Below are positions 1-7,179 of a DNA stretch of 14,859 nucleotides, piece after piece (the stretch's first letter is position 1; each line of letters begins with the position of its first letter). Both the position numbers and the translations under genes were made by a program. This DNA is from Bacillota bacterium. GTDB lineage: Bacteria; Bacillota; Bacilli; Alicyclobacillales; Alicyclobacillaceae. The notes below the pieces were generated by a model that saw only the letters and a list, made by a program, of their open reading frames with translations, made no database searches and was not told where the DNA came from. The DNA lies in the NCBI GenBank assembly GCA_021816665.1, contig JAKAXI010000010.1, forward strand, positions 1-14,859, written 5' to 3'.

Positions 1-1
1 G

Positions 2-334
2 GATGAACAGATTGCTTGCCTGCGCTTGACTGACTGTGCTGTGTGTACTTCCGGAAGCTACGAGCGCGGGAGTCCGTTTCGGAAAGACACCTTTCACATT
101 CTGCGGACGGATACACTAGAGTCACCGACCGGGCTGACGAGCCTGTCAGCGATTGGACCGTACGCCATGATGTGTGATGCCTTTTCAACAGCGGCCTACT
201 TGTATGGAGTGAAAGAAGGGTTGGAGTTGCTCCAAGATGTAGACCTGGCAGGTATAGCTGTGACCGAGACACTGCGGGTTGAAATGACGGAATCCGCCGG
301 GAGGTACCTATGGAACAACAGAGTGGGAATGTGA
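2..334 (+). CDS. apbE: FAD:protein FMN transferase (ApbE family), C-terminal part, 5' end off the window
   Basis: The reading frame is open from the left edge, so the true start lies outside the window and an internal TTG near base 26 is unlikely to be the start. The visible 110 residues match the C-terminal part of ApbE: the AVCTSGSYER block (family form: AV+TSG YER), then an FHIL..DTLESPTG stretch in the place of the family H-I-xDPxTG motif, then the IGPYAMMCDAFSTAAYLYG block in which family members carry an Asp and Thr used for metal binding. ApbE proteins transfer FMN from FAD to a Thr or Ser of redox proteins, usually outside the cytoplasm. The usual DPxTG reads D-T-L-E-S-P-T-G here, a two-residue insertion that may alter the loop. 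The stop overlaps the next gene by 25 bases, so the two are probably translationally coupled. Family is firm; substrate is unknown. Confidence 0.85.
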   Translation, partial: DEQIACLRLTDCAVCTSGSYERGSPFRKDTFHILRTDTLESPTGLTSLSAIGPYAMMCDAFSTAAYLYGVKEGLELLQDVDLAGIAVTETLRVEMTESAGRYLWNNRVGM

Positions 335-1233
335 ATCAGACTCGACAAGCGAATGTTGGGGAGCAGTCAACTGTGGCTCGCCAGAGCCCGCCCCAACCGA
401 ACGCTCTACAGAAGTATTTAAAGACGCCAAAGGGTTATGTGCTCGTTTTACTGCTCATCTTGATGGTCATTGACACTGCACTGTACGCGCCGGACCGGCG
501 AGGGATTCTGAACGTGGCCGTGGCAATGGCGACTGCAGTTGTGATTGATCTGATCGTAGCCCTATTACGTGGTCAAAACAAACGTCTATTGTCAGACGGC
601 GGCCTGGTTACTGGTGCCATCGTCGGCTTGGTACTTGCCCCGTCCGTATCCGTACCGATTACGATGATTGCGACTGCCGTTGCGATTGCATCGAAACACT
701 TGCTCAAGAGCGGCCGCAAACCGTGGTTCAACCCTGCAGCAGTCGGCCTTTTGTTTAGTTCGGTAGTGCTTCATACGGGGCAGAGTTGGTGGGGAGACTT
801 AGCCGACTTGCATCCGTTGGAAATCGTGTTTGTGATTGTCATTGGGTATCTCATTACAAGCCGAATCAACAAATTTCCACAGGTGCTCAGTTTTCTTGGC
901 GCGTACTTCGCCATCCTGGCTATTACCGGGTTCCTGCACTGGGGGCACGCCGCTTTCACGCCTGGTGATGCGCTGCGCTGGCCACTCATCAACTCAGCGC
1001 TGTTCATGGCTTTCTTCATGTTAACGGACCCGCCCACGTCTCCTGGGAAATACAAGGACCAGGTGTGGTTTGGGGTTATCACGGGTGTGGTTGGTACCCT
1101 GATTTACCTGTTGTTTGGCGGTCTCAATTACTGGCTCATCGCCCTTCTCGTCGCAAACGCTTGGAAAGCCTGGGCGGGTCGTCAAGTGGTTTCGAGTACA
1201 TTGAAAGAACCCGTCCAGCGTGCGACGGGCTGA
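310..1233 (+). CDS. RnfD/NqrB-family membrane protein (electron transport subunit D-like)
   Basis: This 307-residue protein has a hydrophilic Gln-rich N-terminus (about 40 residues) followed by eight or nine hydrophobic segments. Family blocks of NQR2/RnfD/RnfE are visible: SDGGLVTG (95-102), KPWFNPAAVG (137-146, family K..FNPA..G) and FFMLTDPPTSP (235-245, family FFMATDP.TSP). Relatives are membrane subunits of Rnf and Na+-NQR complexes, where a Thr carries covalent FMN added by ApbE. I cannot identify that Thr motif with certainty here. The ATG at 310 is preceded by GGGAGG five bases upstream, and it lies inside the end of apbE. Partners such as an FMN-binding-domain protein would be expected upstream of the window. 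No other Rnf or NQR subunit follows, so a stand-alone electron conduit to an exported flavoprotein is as likely as a full Rnf complex. Confidence 0.82.
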   Translation: MEQQSGNVNQTRQANVGEQSTVARQSPPQPNALQKYLKTPKGYVLVLLLILMVIDTALYAPDRRGILNVAVAMATAVVIDLIVALLRGQNKRLLSDGGLVTGAIVGLVLAPSVSVPITMIATAVAIASKHLLKSGRKPWFNPAAVGLLFSSVVLHTGQSWWGDLADLHPLEIVFVIVIGYLITSRINKFPQVLSFLGAYFAILAITGFLHWGHAAFTPGDALRWPLINSALFMAFFMLTDPPTSPGKYKDQVWFGVITGVVGTLIYLLFGGLNYWLIALLVANAWKAWAGRQVVSSTLKEPVQRATG

Positions 1234-1247
1234 CCCGATTGTACGCG

Positions 1248-1283
1248 GCCGCCCTTGATAGCTGCTGCATCGGCAAGGGCGGC
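1248..1283. terminator. Perfect 10-bp stem-loop between convergent genes
   Basis: GCCGCCCTTG (1248-1257) is exactly complementary to CAAGGGCGGC (1274-1283), with a 16-base loop. It starts 14 bases after the RnfD-like stop and lies between two genes that converge. No T-run follows on either strand, so it is not a textbook intrinsic terminator; a bidirectional terminator or a 3'-end stabilising hairpin is the likely role. Confidence 0.45.
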
Positions 1284-1358
1284 GCATGCGTCTGACCGAG
1301 GTCCCCGTACCAAGCAGGGGCGGAGGCATGTCAAACCCGATGAATGACTCCGCCCCAA

Positions 1359-2109
1359 TCAGGCGGGGTGTGCTGTGGGACTTGCCGCTTGTGCCAGGCT
1401 GCGCAAGCGCCGTTCAACCTTGCCAAACACTGTGTTTTCCCCAAATGGGCGGTCGCCCGCAGGGAGACCAGTCAAGATTTCAATCCCCTCGGAGACGTGG
1501 GCGACGGGCCAAATGTGAAACATGCCAGCTTGCACGGCCTCTCGCACGGGACGGGAGAGAAAGAGGTGGCGGACATTTTGTTTTGGAATGATGACGCCCT
1601 GCGTACCGGTGAGCCCCTTGGCTCGGCAGATGTAGAAAAAACCCTCAATTTTCTCGTTAACACCCCCAATGGGTTGAATCTCACCAAACTGGTTGACTGA
1701 GCCCGTCACGGCAATTCCCTGTTGGATCGGCACAGCTGAAAGAGATGACAAGATAGCGTACAACTCTGTGCTCGACGCACTATCCCCGTCAATCATGGTG
1801 TAGGTCTGCTCAAACACCAGTGTCGCGGTAACGGAGAGCGGTTCGTCCACTGCGAATTCTCCAGCGAGGTATGCGCCAAGGATGAGCAGCCCCTTGTCGT
1901 GAATGTGACCCGACAACGCCGTCTCTCGCTCGACGTTGATCACTCCGCGCCGGCCCGCATATGTGCGCGCTGTGATGCGGTGCGGTTCGCCAAAGGCGTA
2001 GTCACCGGTACTCAGTACAGCCAATCCGTTCACTTGACCGACTCTTTCTCCACTCACGTCTACCAAGATGGTCCCATCGAGGATCTGCTGCAAGACTTTT
2101 TCACGCACT
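1359..2109 (-). pseudogene. C-terminal protease domain of the Lon-like protease, in the shifted frame
   Basis: This stretch encodes a complete Lon protease domain: GQVNGLAVLSTGDYAFGEPH near its start, VERETALSG and HIHDKGLLILGAYL, then the catalytic Ser in DGDSASSTELY (Ser codon 1779-1781) and the catalytic Lys in GGVNEKIEGF (Lys codon 1650-1652). Both catalytic residues and all surrounding blocks are intact, so selection on this half was lost recently or not at all. It has no convincing start of its own: the GTG at 2108 lacks a Shine-Dalgarno, and the ATG at 2153 has only a distant GGGGAGG. The open frame does continue upstream to about 2399, but that part does not resemble the family. Confidence 0.75.
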
Positions 2110-3759
2110 AAACTTGACCGACTTTGACCGCTCGTCGAGGGCCTCTTCGACATCCTTCGCGTTAACGACCTCCCCCCCACGCTTGTGAGTAAAATAGCCG
2201 GACTCCTGAAGCAGTTCGATGATCGGGTTAAAGCGAGTAGACAGCTTGTCGTGACTGCCGCCTTGCTTTGAACTCTCGTCGAGAATGCGGGCGACGGCCG
2301 CTGCGGAAAACGGCGGAAGTCTGTTCGCTTCGGCATATGCAGCGATGAAATGTGCGTATTGTCGGTTTGCCTCAGGCGTCCGGCCCATAGAGGAATCAAA
2401 CTCGACCTTGACCTTGAAGTGTTTCTGAAACTCTTCGTCGTACTCGTACAACCACTGGAAAATGTCAGCGGTACCGAGCAGGATGACTTTCACCTCGAGT
2501 GGGATGACTTCCGGCCGCAGGCTGGAACTCGAGAGCCAGAGTTGGTCCTCGAGGGGATTCTCAACTTTGATGACACGGCTGCGCAGTGCTCTTTTCAACC
2601 CCTCCCACACAACCGGGCGGGTGAGCAGGTCGCGCACCTGCAGCACCAGATAACCTCCGTTCGCTCGGTGCAGAGCTCCAGGTTTAATCATCGTGAAATC
2701 TGCGACCATGCCTCCCGGTACACTCTTGTATTCCACTCGCCCAAACAGGGTGAAGTAGGTTGGATTAGACTCGACTACGACTGGGGCCGACGATTCGCCT
2801 GTCTGGTCGACAAGGACGTTCACTTTGTAGCGGTGCGCCAAGTCAACAGCCGCCAGTGTGTTGGCACATTGCGCGGGGTCGTCTGTTGGCCGAAGCTCGC
2901 GGTGATGCAAGATGACGTCATCGAGCATCGCCGACAACCAAGCTTGGATTCTTGCGTTGCTGTACGTCGCTAAGAAGGGCGTGAAGAGATGCTCCACTGC
3001 AAATCGGGCGGTACGCTCATCTAACGTTCTCTGTGCAGACAGCGCTTCACCTTGAAGGCTTGTTACGTGGCGCATGGTTTCCTCGAAAGCCTCAGCGACA
3101 GCCGCTTGGTGTTGGCGGAGCTCATCTTGCTCGGCCAGTGGCATAGCTTCAAACTCGGGGCGAGTGAGCGGCGTACCATCAGGTTTTTGCAGGACGGTGG
3201 CGATACCCGTGGCGGTTTTTCGCAAAGCCAATCCCAGCTCGCGGCTGCGGGTCTCGAGTTCGGACCACAGTTGTTCGACGCGAAGCGCGAATGACTTTTC
3301 GAGTTCTGAACACTCGTGGTGGTAGGAATCACTGTTGAAAGCTGACGTTAGTGCATCCTGCACGGCATCCATCAAATCGGCGACTGAGCGGGCAAATTTC
3401 CGCCCTTGGCCTGGGGAGAAGGAGAGAGCACACGGTTCGTCTGGAGCGGAGAAGTTGTGAACATAACACCAATCGGAGGCTGGCCTACGATGGGCGGCGA
3501 CCTCTCGGACTTTGTCAAGGCTGTAGGTGGTCTTACCTGTGCCCGTGGGTCCTGCCACAAATAGGTTGTACCCCGGCGCATCCATATGCAACCCGAAGTC
3601 CATAGCAGTTACTGCGCGTGCCTGTCCAATCATAAATGCCTCCGGAGCCAGCTCTGAGGTGTCCTCAAATCCGAGTTCCGATGGCCACGTGCGAGCTTCA
3701 AGGTCTTCGACGGTTAACTCTCTTACGCTGCTTGTGCTTCCGTCCGGCATGTCCAACAC
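2101..3759 (-). CDS. N-terminal ATPase part of the frameshifted Lon-like protease (552 aa as read)
   Basis: The GTG at 3759 is chosen because GGAGG lies seven bases upstream. Residues 70-77 are a Walker A motif (GPTGTGKT). Residues 361-373 carry the GALHRANGGYLVL block typical of the AAA_32 ATPase of Lon-like proteases, in the position of Walker B. Between them, residues 140-260 are rich in Glu, Gln and Arg and look helical, probably the coiled-coil insertion of this family. As sequenced, translation ends at a TGA (2101-2103) 11 codons after the conserved helix DVEEALDER, leaving an ATPase without protease activity. It could still bind or remodel substrates, but that is speculation. Confidence 0.8.
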   Translation of the reverse strand: MLDMPDGSTSSVRELTVEDLEARTWPSELGFEDTSELAPEAFMIGQARAVTAMDFGLHMDAPGYNLFVAGPTGTGKTTYSLDKVREVAAHRRPASDWCYVHNFSAPDEPCALSFSPGQGRKFARSVADLMDAVQDALTSAFNSDSYHHECSELEKSFALRVEQLWSELETRSRELGLALRKTATGIATVLQKPDGTPLTRPEFEAMPLAEQDELRQHQAAVAEAFEETMRHVTSLQGEALSAQRTLDERTARFAVEHLFTPFLATYSNARIQAWLSAMLDDVILHHRELRPTDDPAQCANTLAAVDLAHRYKVNVLVDQTGESSAPVVVESNPTYFTLFGRVEYKSVPGGMVADFTMIKPGALHRANGGYLVLQVRDLLTRPVVWEGLKRALRSRVIKVENPLEDQLWLSSSSLRPEVIPLEVKVILLGTADIFQWLYEYDEEFQKHFKVKVEFDSSMGRTPEANRQYAHFIAAYAEANRLPPFSAAAVARILDESSKQGGSHDKLSTRFNPIIELLQESGYFTHKRGGEVVNAKDVEEALDERSKSVKFSA

Positions 3760-3827
3760 CGCCCTTCCTCCGCTCGGTTGGGTCTTGCCTGGTTACGCGC
3801 TCAGGTACTGGCGGTTGTCCTCTTTGA

Positions 3828-3847
3828 CGACAAGTACCGACTTGTCG
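3828..3847. repeat. Perfect 8-bp inverted repeat, 4-base loop, upstream of the Lon-like gene
   Basis: CGACAAGT (3828-3835) and ACTTGTCG (3840-3847) are exact reverse complements around ACCG. The element lies 69 bases upstream of the Lon-like GTG start. It could be an operator or a hairpin in the 5' untranslated RNA. No T-run follows on either strand, so a terminator is unlikely. It does not match CIRCE or the CtsR site. Confidence 0.5.
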
Positions 3848-3872
3848 CAGACACCTCCTGTATTTCATTGTA

Positions 3873-3908
3873 GGTTCTTCAGTGTTGACCACATGTTCAA
3901 GAAGAACC
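3873..3908. repeat. Perfect 8-bp inverted repeat with a nested imperfect palindrome, lon-proB intergenic region
   Basis: GGTTCTTC (3873-3880) is repeated as GAAGAACC (3901-3908). The 20-base centre contains TTGACCACATGTTCAA (3885-3900), an imperfect palindrome with TTGA/TCAA ends. It lies between the two divergent genes, so a shared operator is possible. No known regulator site is recognised. Confidence 0.45.
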
Positions 3909-3964
3909 ATCTTCGTGTAGTCAGATTAAACTATCAGTCGATTTTGACGTTGTACGGACGCAGG

Positions 3965-3995
3965 TTGTCGGTACTGCCGAAAACCGTGGTATTAT
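3965..3995 (+). promoter_or_regulatory. Candidate sigma-A promoter of proBA
   Basis: TTGTCG (3965-3970) and TATTAT (3990-3995) resemble -35 and -10 boxes, but the spacer is 19 bases, longer than ideal. Transcription would start near 4002, about 25 bases before the proposed GTG start of proB. No T-box leader motif (TGGNACCGCG) is present, so the tRNA-Pro control known for proBA in Bacillus subtilis is not seen here. Confidence 0.35.
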
Positions 3996-4026
3996 CGAGA
4001 GAACGAAGGCAATGGAGGCAATCTGT

Positions 4027-5154
4027 GTGAATGCAATCGCGCGCCACCGCCGGCGCATTGTCGTTAAACTTGGGTCAAGCTCTGTAGTCGACGAGGACGG
4101 TACGCTGTCACTTGCTAAACTGACAAGGCTCGTCACACAAATGGTGACTTTGCAGCGTAACGCTTCATGGCAACTCGTGTTGGTCTCGTCAGGAGCGATC
4201 GCGGTCGGTCTGACGGAACTAGGCTGGCGGCGGGGGAGTATCACGCTCCCTGAAAAGCAGGCGGCTGCGTCTGTCGGGCAGACGCGGCTGATGGAACACT
4301 ACCAACGACTGTTCGGGTCGCAAGCCGTGCGCGTCGGGCAACTTTTGCTTACGCGGGCAGATGTCGAAGACCGGAAGCGCTTTTTACACATTCGCAATAC
4401 CGTGCTGACTTTGCTACGCAACGGCATCGTGCCAATTGTGAACGAGAACGACACGGTTGCAGTCGAGGAGATAAGGTTCGGCGACAACGATACCTTAGCT
4501 GCGCTGGTGGCACTCGTCGCAGAAGCTGATGTTCTGGTTCTGTTGACCGATATTGACGGTCTCTACACGGGGGATCCGAGAGTCGATACAGAGGCACAGC
4601 GAATTCTAGAAGTTCCAGTGATCACAGAGGAAATCGAACGTCTGGCAGGCGGAGCTGGCAGCTCTGTCGGCACAGGGGGCATGCAGACCAAGATTACAGC
4701 GGCGAAGATCGCGGTCCAGGCCGGAACTCGAGTTGTTGTGGCAGCCGCGTCAGAACCGGATGTGCTATTGCGTGTGGCAGCGGGGGACCAAGTCGGCACG
4801 TCGTTCCACCCGCGTCAGAACCCGTACTCGTTGCGCAAGTCCTGGCTCGTACACGGACCGCATCCTGAGGGCACCGTCGTGCTTGACGACGGAGCAGTTG
4901 GGGCACTCCTGCACCAGTCGGGCAGCCTGCTGTTACCAGGGGTCTGTGATGTAACTGGAGACTTCCAAGAAGGCGCCATTGTGGAACTCACTGACTTGGA
5001 AGACCACGTGCTCGGCAAAGGCATCGTCAACTTTGCCGCTCGCGACTTGGCAGACCTGATTACACGCCATCGTAACGGAGAGAACCTCCACAACTTGCCG
5101 GAGGTCGTGCATCGGGATCATCTCGTGATTTGGAAAGAGGGAGACGCGCCATGA
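4027..5154 (+). CDS. proB: Glutamate 5-kinase
   Basis: ProB phosphorylates glutamate with ATP to gamma-glutamyl phosphate, the first committed step of proline synthesis in the cytoplasm. The amino-acid-kinase domain shows KLGSSS near residue 14, SSGAIAVG, KQAAASVGQTRL, NENDTVAVEEIRFGDNDTLA (about 139-158), DIDGLYTGDPR and GTGGMQTKITAAKIA. A PUA domain follows from about residue 277 (LDDGAVGALLHQSGSLLLPG), making 375 residues, normal for two-domain ProB. The GTG at 4027 is preferred because GGAGG (4014-4018) sits eight bases upstream; the in-frame ATG at 4012 would overlap that site and has only a weak GAAGG. The stop overlaps the proA start (ATGA), so the two are translationally coupled. All motifs look intact. 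Confidence 0.95.
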   Translation: MNAIARHRRRIVVKLGSSSVVDEDGTLSLAKLTRLVTQMVTLQRNASWQLVLVSSGAIAVGLTELGWRRGSITLPEKQAAASVGQTRLMEHYQRLFGSQAVRVGQLLLTRADVEDRKRFLHIRNTVLTLLRNGIVPIVNENDTVAVEEIRFGDNDTLAALVALVAEADVLVLLTDIDGLYTGDPRVDTEAQRILEVPVITEEIERLAGGAGSSVGTGGMQTKITAAKIAVQAGTRVVVAAASEPDVLLRVAAGDQVGTSFHPRQNPYSLRKSWLVHGPHPEGTVVLDDGAVGALLHQSGSLLLPGVCDVTGDFQEGAIVELTDLEDHVLGKGIVNFAARDLADLITRHRNGENLHNLPEVVHRDHLVIWKEGDAP

Positions 5155-6455
5155 CGACACATGATGCTCCGGGAGCAATGGGTCTCCAAGATTTGGTGCA
5201 CCGCCAGTTGCGCGCGGCCAAACGCGCTGCGACAGTTGTCGGCGGCTTGCGGACTGAGGTCAAGAATGACGCGTTGATGCAGATGGCGGCAGCAGTTTGG
5301 TCAGCACGCGAAGCGGTGCTTGATGCGAACGCGCGCGACATCGATGCCGCCAGAACGTCCGGGCAACCTGCCTCACGCATCGATCGCCTGCAACTGACAG
5401 AAACGCGTTTGTCGACCATTCTGGACGGCTTGCAGCAAGTAGCGTCACTGCCAGACCCGGTTGGGGAAGTGCTCGACTCCTTCGTCCGGCCGAACGGCCT
5501 TTTCGTCGAACAGGTGCGCGTCCCTATGGGTGTGGTCGCGATGATTTATGAATCCCGGCCAAACGTGACCGTTGACGGGGCGGGACTGTGTCTGAAAACG
5601 GGAAACGCTGTGGTACTGCGCGGGAGCCGGGAAAGCCTGGAGTCCAATCGTGCCTTGGTGCGAGCACTGAGAAGTGGTTTGCAGGCGGCCGGGTTGCCGG
5701 AAGATGCGGTGCAATTGGTGGAGGGGGGACGCGAGGCAGTCGACTTCATTCTGCAGGCACGTGGCCTCGTCGACCTTGCTATCCCCCGAGGTGGTGCAGG
5801 GCTCATAGCGCGTGTCGTTGATCAGGCGAAAGTGCCCGTGATCGAGACAGGCGTTGGCAACTGCCACGTATACGTGGACGCAGCGGCTGACCTTGAGCAG
5901 GCGACAGCCATCGTGACGAACGCGAAGACACAGCGGCCATCAGTGTGTAACGCGGCAGAAACCCTGTTGGTGCATGAGGCGGTCGCACGAGATTGGCTGC
6001 CAGTCGTACTTCATGCGCTAGAGGAGTGGGGAGTTGAGGTGCGTGCATGCCCACGGACACAGGAACTCTTGCTCGCCGGCACCGACGGTCTCACGAGAGC
6101 CGTCGCCCCAGCGTCGAAGGAGGATTTTGCGACCGAGTTCCTGGACCTCGTGCTGGCGGTACGGACTGTCGAGAGCCTGGAAGAAGCGTTGGACCACATT
6201 GCTGAATACGGTACCAAGCACTCGGAGGTGATCGTAACGGAAGACGCTGCCGCAGCCGAGACGTTTTTGCGCCAAGTCGACGCTGCCGCTGTCTACCACA
6301 ACGCATCGTCCCGATTCACGGATGGGTTTGAGTTCGGGTTTGGTGCTGAAATTGGCATCTCGACACAGAAGCTTCACGCGCGCGGGCCAATGGGGTTGCG
6401 TGAGCTGACCAGTTACAAGTACGTCGTGCGTGGCAACGGCCAAATCCGCAGCTAA
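5151..6455 (+). CDS. proA: Glutamate-5-semialdehyde dehydrogenase (gamma-glutamyl phosphate reductase)
   Basis: ProA reduces gamma-glutamyl phosphate with NADPH to glutamate 5-semialdehyde, which cyclises to pyrroline-5-carboxylate for ProC. No proC lies in this window. The 434-residue protein carries family blocks VPMGVVAMIYESRPNVTVD (125-143), LCLKTGNAVVLRGS (146-159), DLAIPRGGAGLI (208-219), and the catalytic Cys266 in QRPSVCNAAETLLVH. The C-terminal block ARGPMGLRELTSYKYVVRG is present. The ATG at 5151 overlaps the proB stop by four bases and has a GAGGGAG site upstream; a TTG 21 bases earlier is a poorer start. Its end overlaps the tail of the opposing YhgE/Pip remnant by about four bases. 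Confidence 0.96.
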   Translation: MTTHDAPGAMGLQDLVHRQLRAAKRAATVVGGLRTEVKNDALMQMAAAVWSAREAVLDANARDIDAARTSGQPASRIDRLQLTETRLSTILDGLQQVASLPDPVGEVLDSFVRPNGLFVEQVRVPMGVVAMIYESRPNVTVDGAGLCLKTGNAVVLRGSRESLESNRALVRALRSGLQAAGLPEDAVQLVEGGREAVDFILQARGLVDLAIPRGGAGLIARVVDQAKVPVIETGVGNCHVYVDAAADLEQATAIVTNAKTQRPSVCNAAETLLVHEAVARDWLPVVLHALEEWGVEVRACPRTQELLLAGTDGLTRAVAPASKEDFATEFLDLVLAVRTVESLEEALDHIAEYGTKHSEVIVTEDAAAAETFLRQVDAAAVYHNASSRFTDGFEFGFGAEIGISTQKLHARGPMGLRELTSYKYVVRGNGQIRS

Positions 6456-7124
6456 GAGGCTCGACTCCGTGCGTGTAGTGGCCGTTTCTGGTGCTTTTGG
6501 GAGCGGTTTGGTTCATCGTTGTGAGAGACAATGAGAAAGTAAGCCAAAGTGCTGGCGAGGAACGCGATCGCAATGACGGCCGGAACTCGAACATCTGTCC
6601 AGAAGGCTGCTGGGCTCGTTGCTCCGATCAAGTGGCGAAATCCGTCAACAGCACAACGTCGGCGACAAGCGTCTGCACGACGGCAATGGAACCCAGCACT
6701 GCAAGCTTCGACACGAACCACGCGAGACCCGACCCGGGCTGTTTGGGTGGATCCCGGAATGGCACGATAATCGATATCAACAGCGCACCGACATACAGCC
6801 CCAGGGACAGAAAGTACGGTGCAAACCCTTGGCCATAGTTGTTGATCTGTCCATACTGCCGCAGCCTCAAACTGACCGGATTCGAAATGGCAGACACCAA
6901 CTGCTGGTGATACACGTTTGGCGTGTGTGACACGGCGCGACTCAGCTGTGTCACCATCTGGTCAGTGCCTTTGGCGAGTTGTGCTGCGCCTGTTGATAGC
7001 TGCCCGGCCCCGCTCTGTAGTTTGGAAAGGATAGGTATGAACGCGATGGCAATGACTGAAATCCGTTGAAGGGGGATGAGAGAGCACTGTGAAACGCGGC
7101 GCTGACGGCTCGGCGGACAGACAC
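6452..7124 (-). pseudogene. YhgE/Pip-family membrane protein, internally deleted remnant
   Basis: Pieces of a YhgE/Pip protein survive in order but not in one frame. A good Shine-Dalgarno (AAGGAGG, 7134-7140) precedes a GTG at 7124, reading into SAAFHSALSSPFN. The frame then shifts around a C-run (7071-7075) into the N-terminal membrane segment ISVIAIAFIPIL (7027-7062). That is joined directly to heptad-like repeats (SGAGQLSTGAAQLAKG) that normally lie hundreds of residues later. The next hydrophobic part (YFLSLGLYVGALLISIIVPF) ends at a TGA near 6628. In the other frame the C-terminal VDGFRHLIG motif appears (from 6649), followed by a last membrane segment (AVIAIAFLASTLAYFLIV). Family members are commonly 700-900 residues; about 224 codons remain. 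Loss of function is nearly certain. Intact relatives are envelope proteins of poorly known role, related to a phage infection protein. Confidence 0.75.
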
Positions 7125-7169
7125 TTGGATAACCCTCCTTGCTCGGACACATCCCCTATCATCCGCCGA
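7110..7169. repeat. 8-bp inverted repeat flanking the start of the YhgE/Pip remnant
   Basis: TCGGCGGA (7110-7117) and TCCGCCGA (7162-7169) are exact reverse complements 44 bases apart. They surround the ribosome binding site and GTG of the decayed gene and lie just after the stop of the upstream minus-strand amidotransferase gene. A long-range hairpin at the 3' end of that gene is possible. The loop is too long for an ordinary terminator. Confidence 0.3.
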
Positions 7170-7179
7170 ACCACTGAAA

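Larger units (their letters stand above)
1359..3759 (-). pseudogene. Lon-like ATP-dependent protease (AAA_32 + Lon protease domain), frameshifted
   Basis: The two adjacent minus-strand reading frames together make one Lon-family protein of the COG1067 type: an N-terminal AAA domain and a C-terminal Ser/Lys protease domain. The span is 2401 bases, which is 800 codons plus one base, so removing a single base would give a 799-residue protein, the usual size for this family. The break is confined to about 2110-2130: family-like sequence (DVEEALDERSKS) ends in one frame and resumes (SLVREKVLQQI) in the next. Such proteins degrade damaged or regulatory cytoplasmic proteins; the specific substrate is unknown. 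The gene is divergent from proB and convergent with the RnfD-like gene. The lesion may be a real mutation or a sequence error. Programmed frameshifting is less likely because I know of no such case in the family and see no obvious slippery site. Confidence 0.8.

Noticed and set aside
2117..2130. On the minus strand GGTCAAAGTCGGTCAAG (2113-2129) resembles the CtsR heat-shock operator (two GGTCAAA-like units, three-base spacer).
   Set aside because: It lies deep inside the Lon-like coding region, over 1.6 kb after its start, the spacer lacks the usual central A, and the second unit has a mismatch. The repeat is better viewed as part of the frameshift site.
2172..2178. Run of seven C (plus strand), a typical place for indel errors, as the site of the Lon-like frameshift.
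   Set aside because: The frame after the run still gives family-like sequence (EVVNAKDVEEALDER), so the shift must be downstream of it, near 2110-2130.
2350..2973. 207-codon open frame antisense to the Lon-like gene.
   Set aside because: No ribosome binding site or recognisable domain; low-complexity shadow of a strongly conserved gene on the other strand.
3527..4030. 167-codon plus-strand frame across the Lon-like 5' end and intergenic region.
   Set aside because: Its first part is the complement of the Walker A region and the rest has no family features; it also runs over the proB start.
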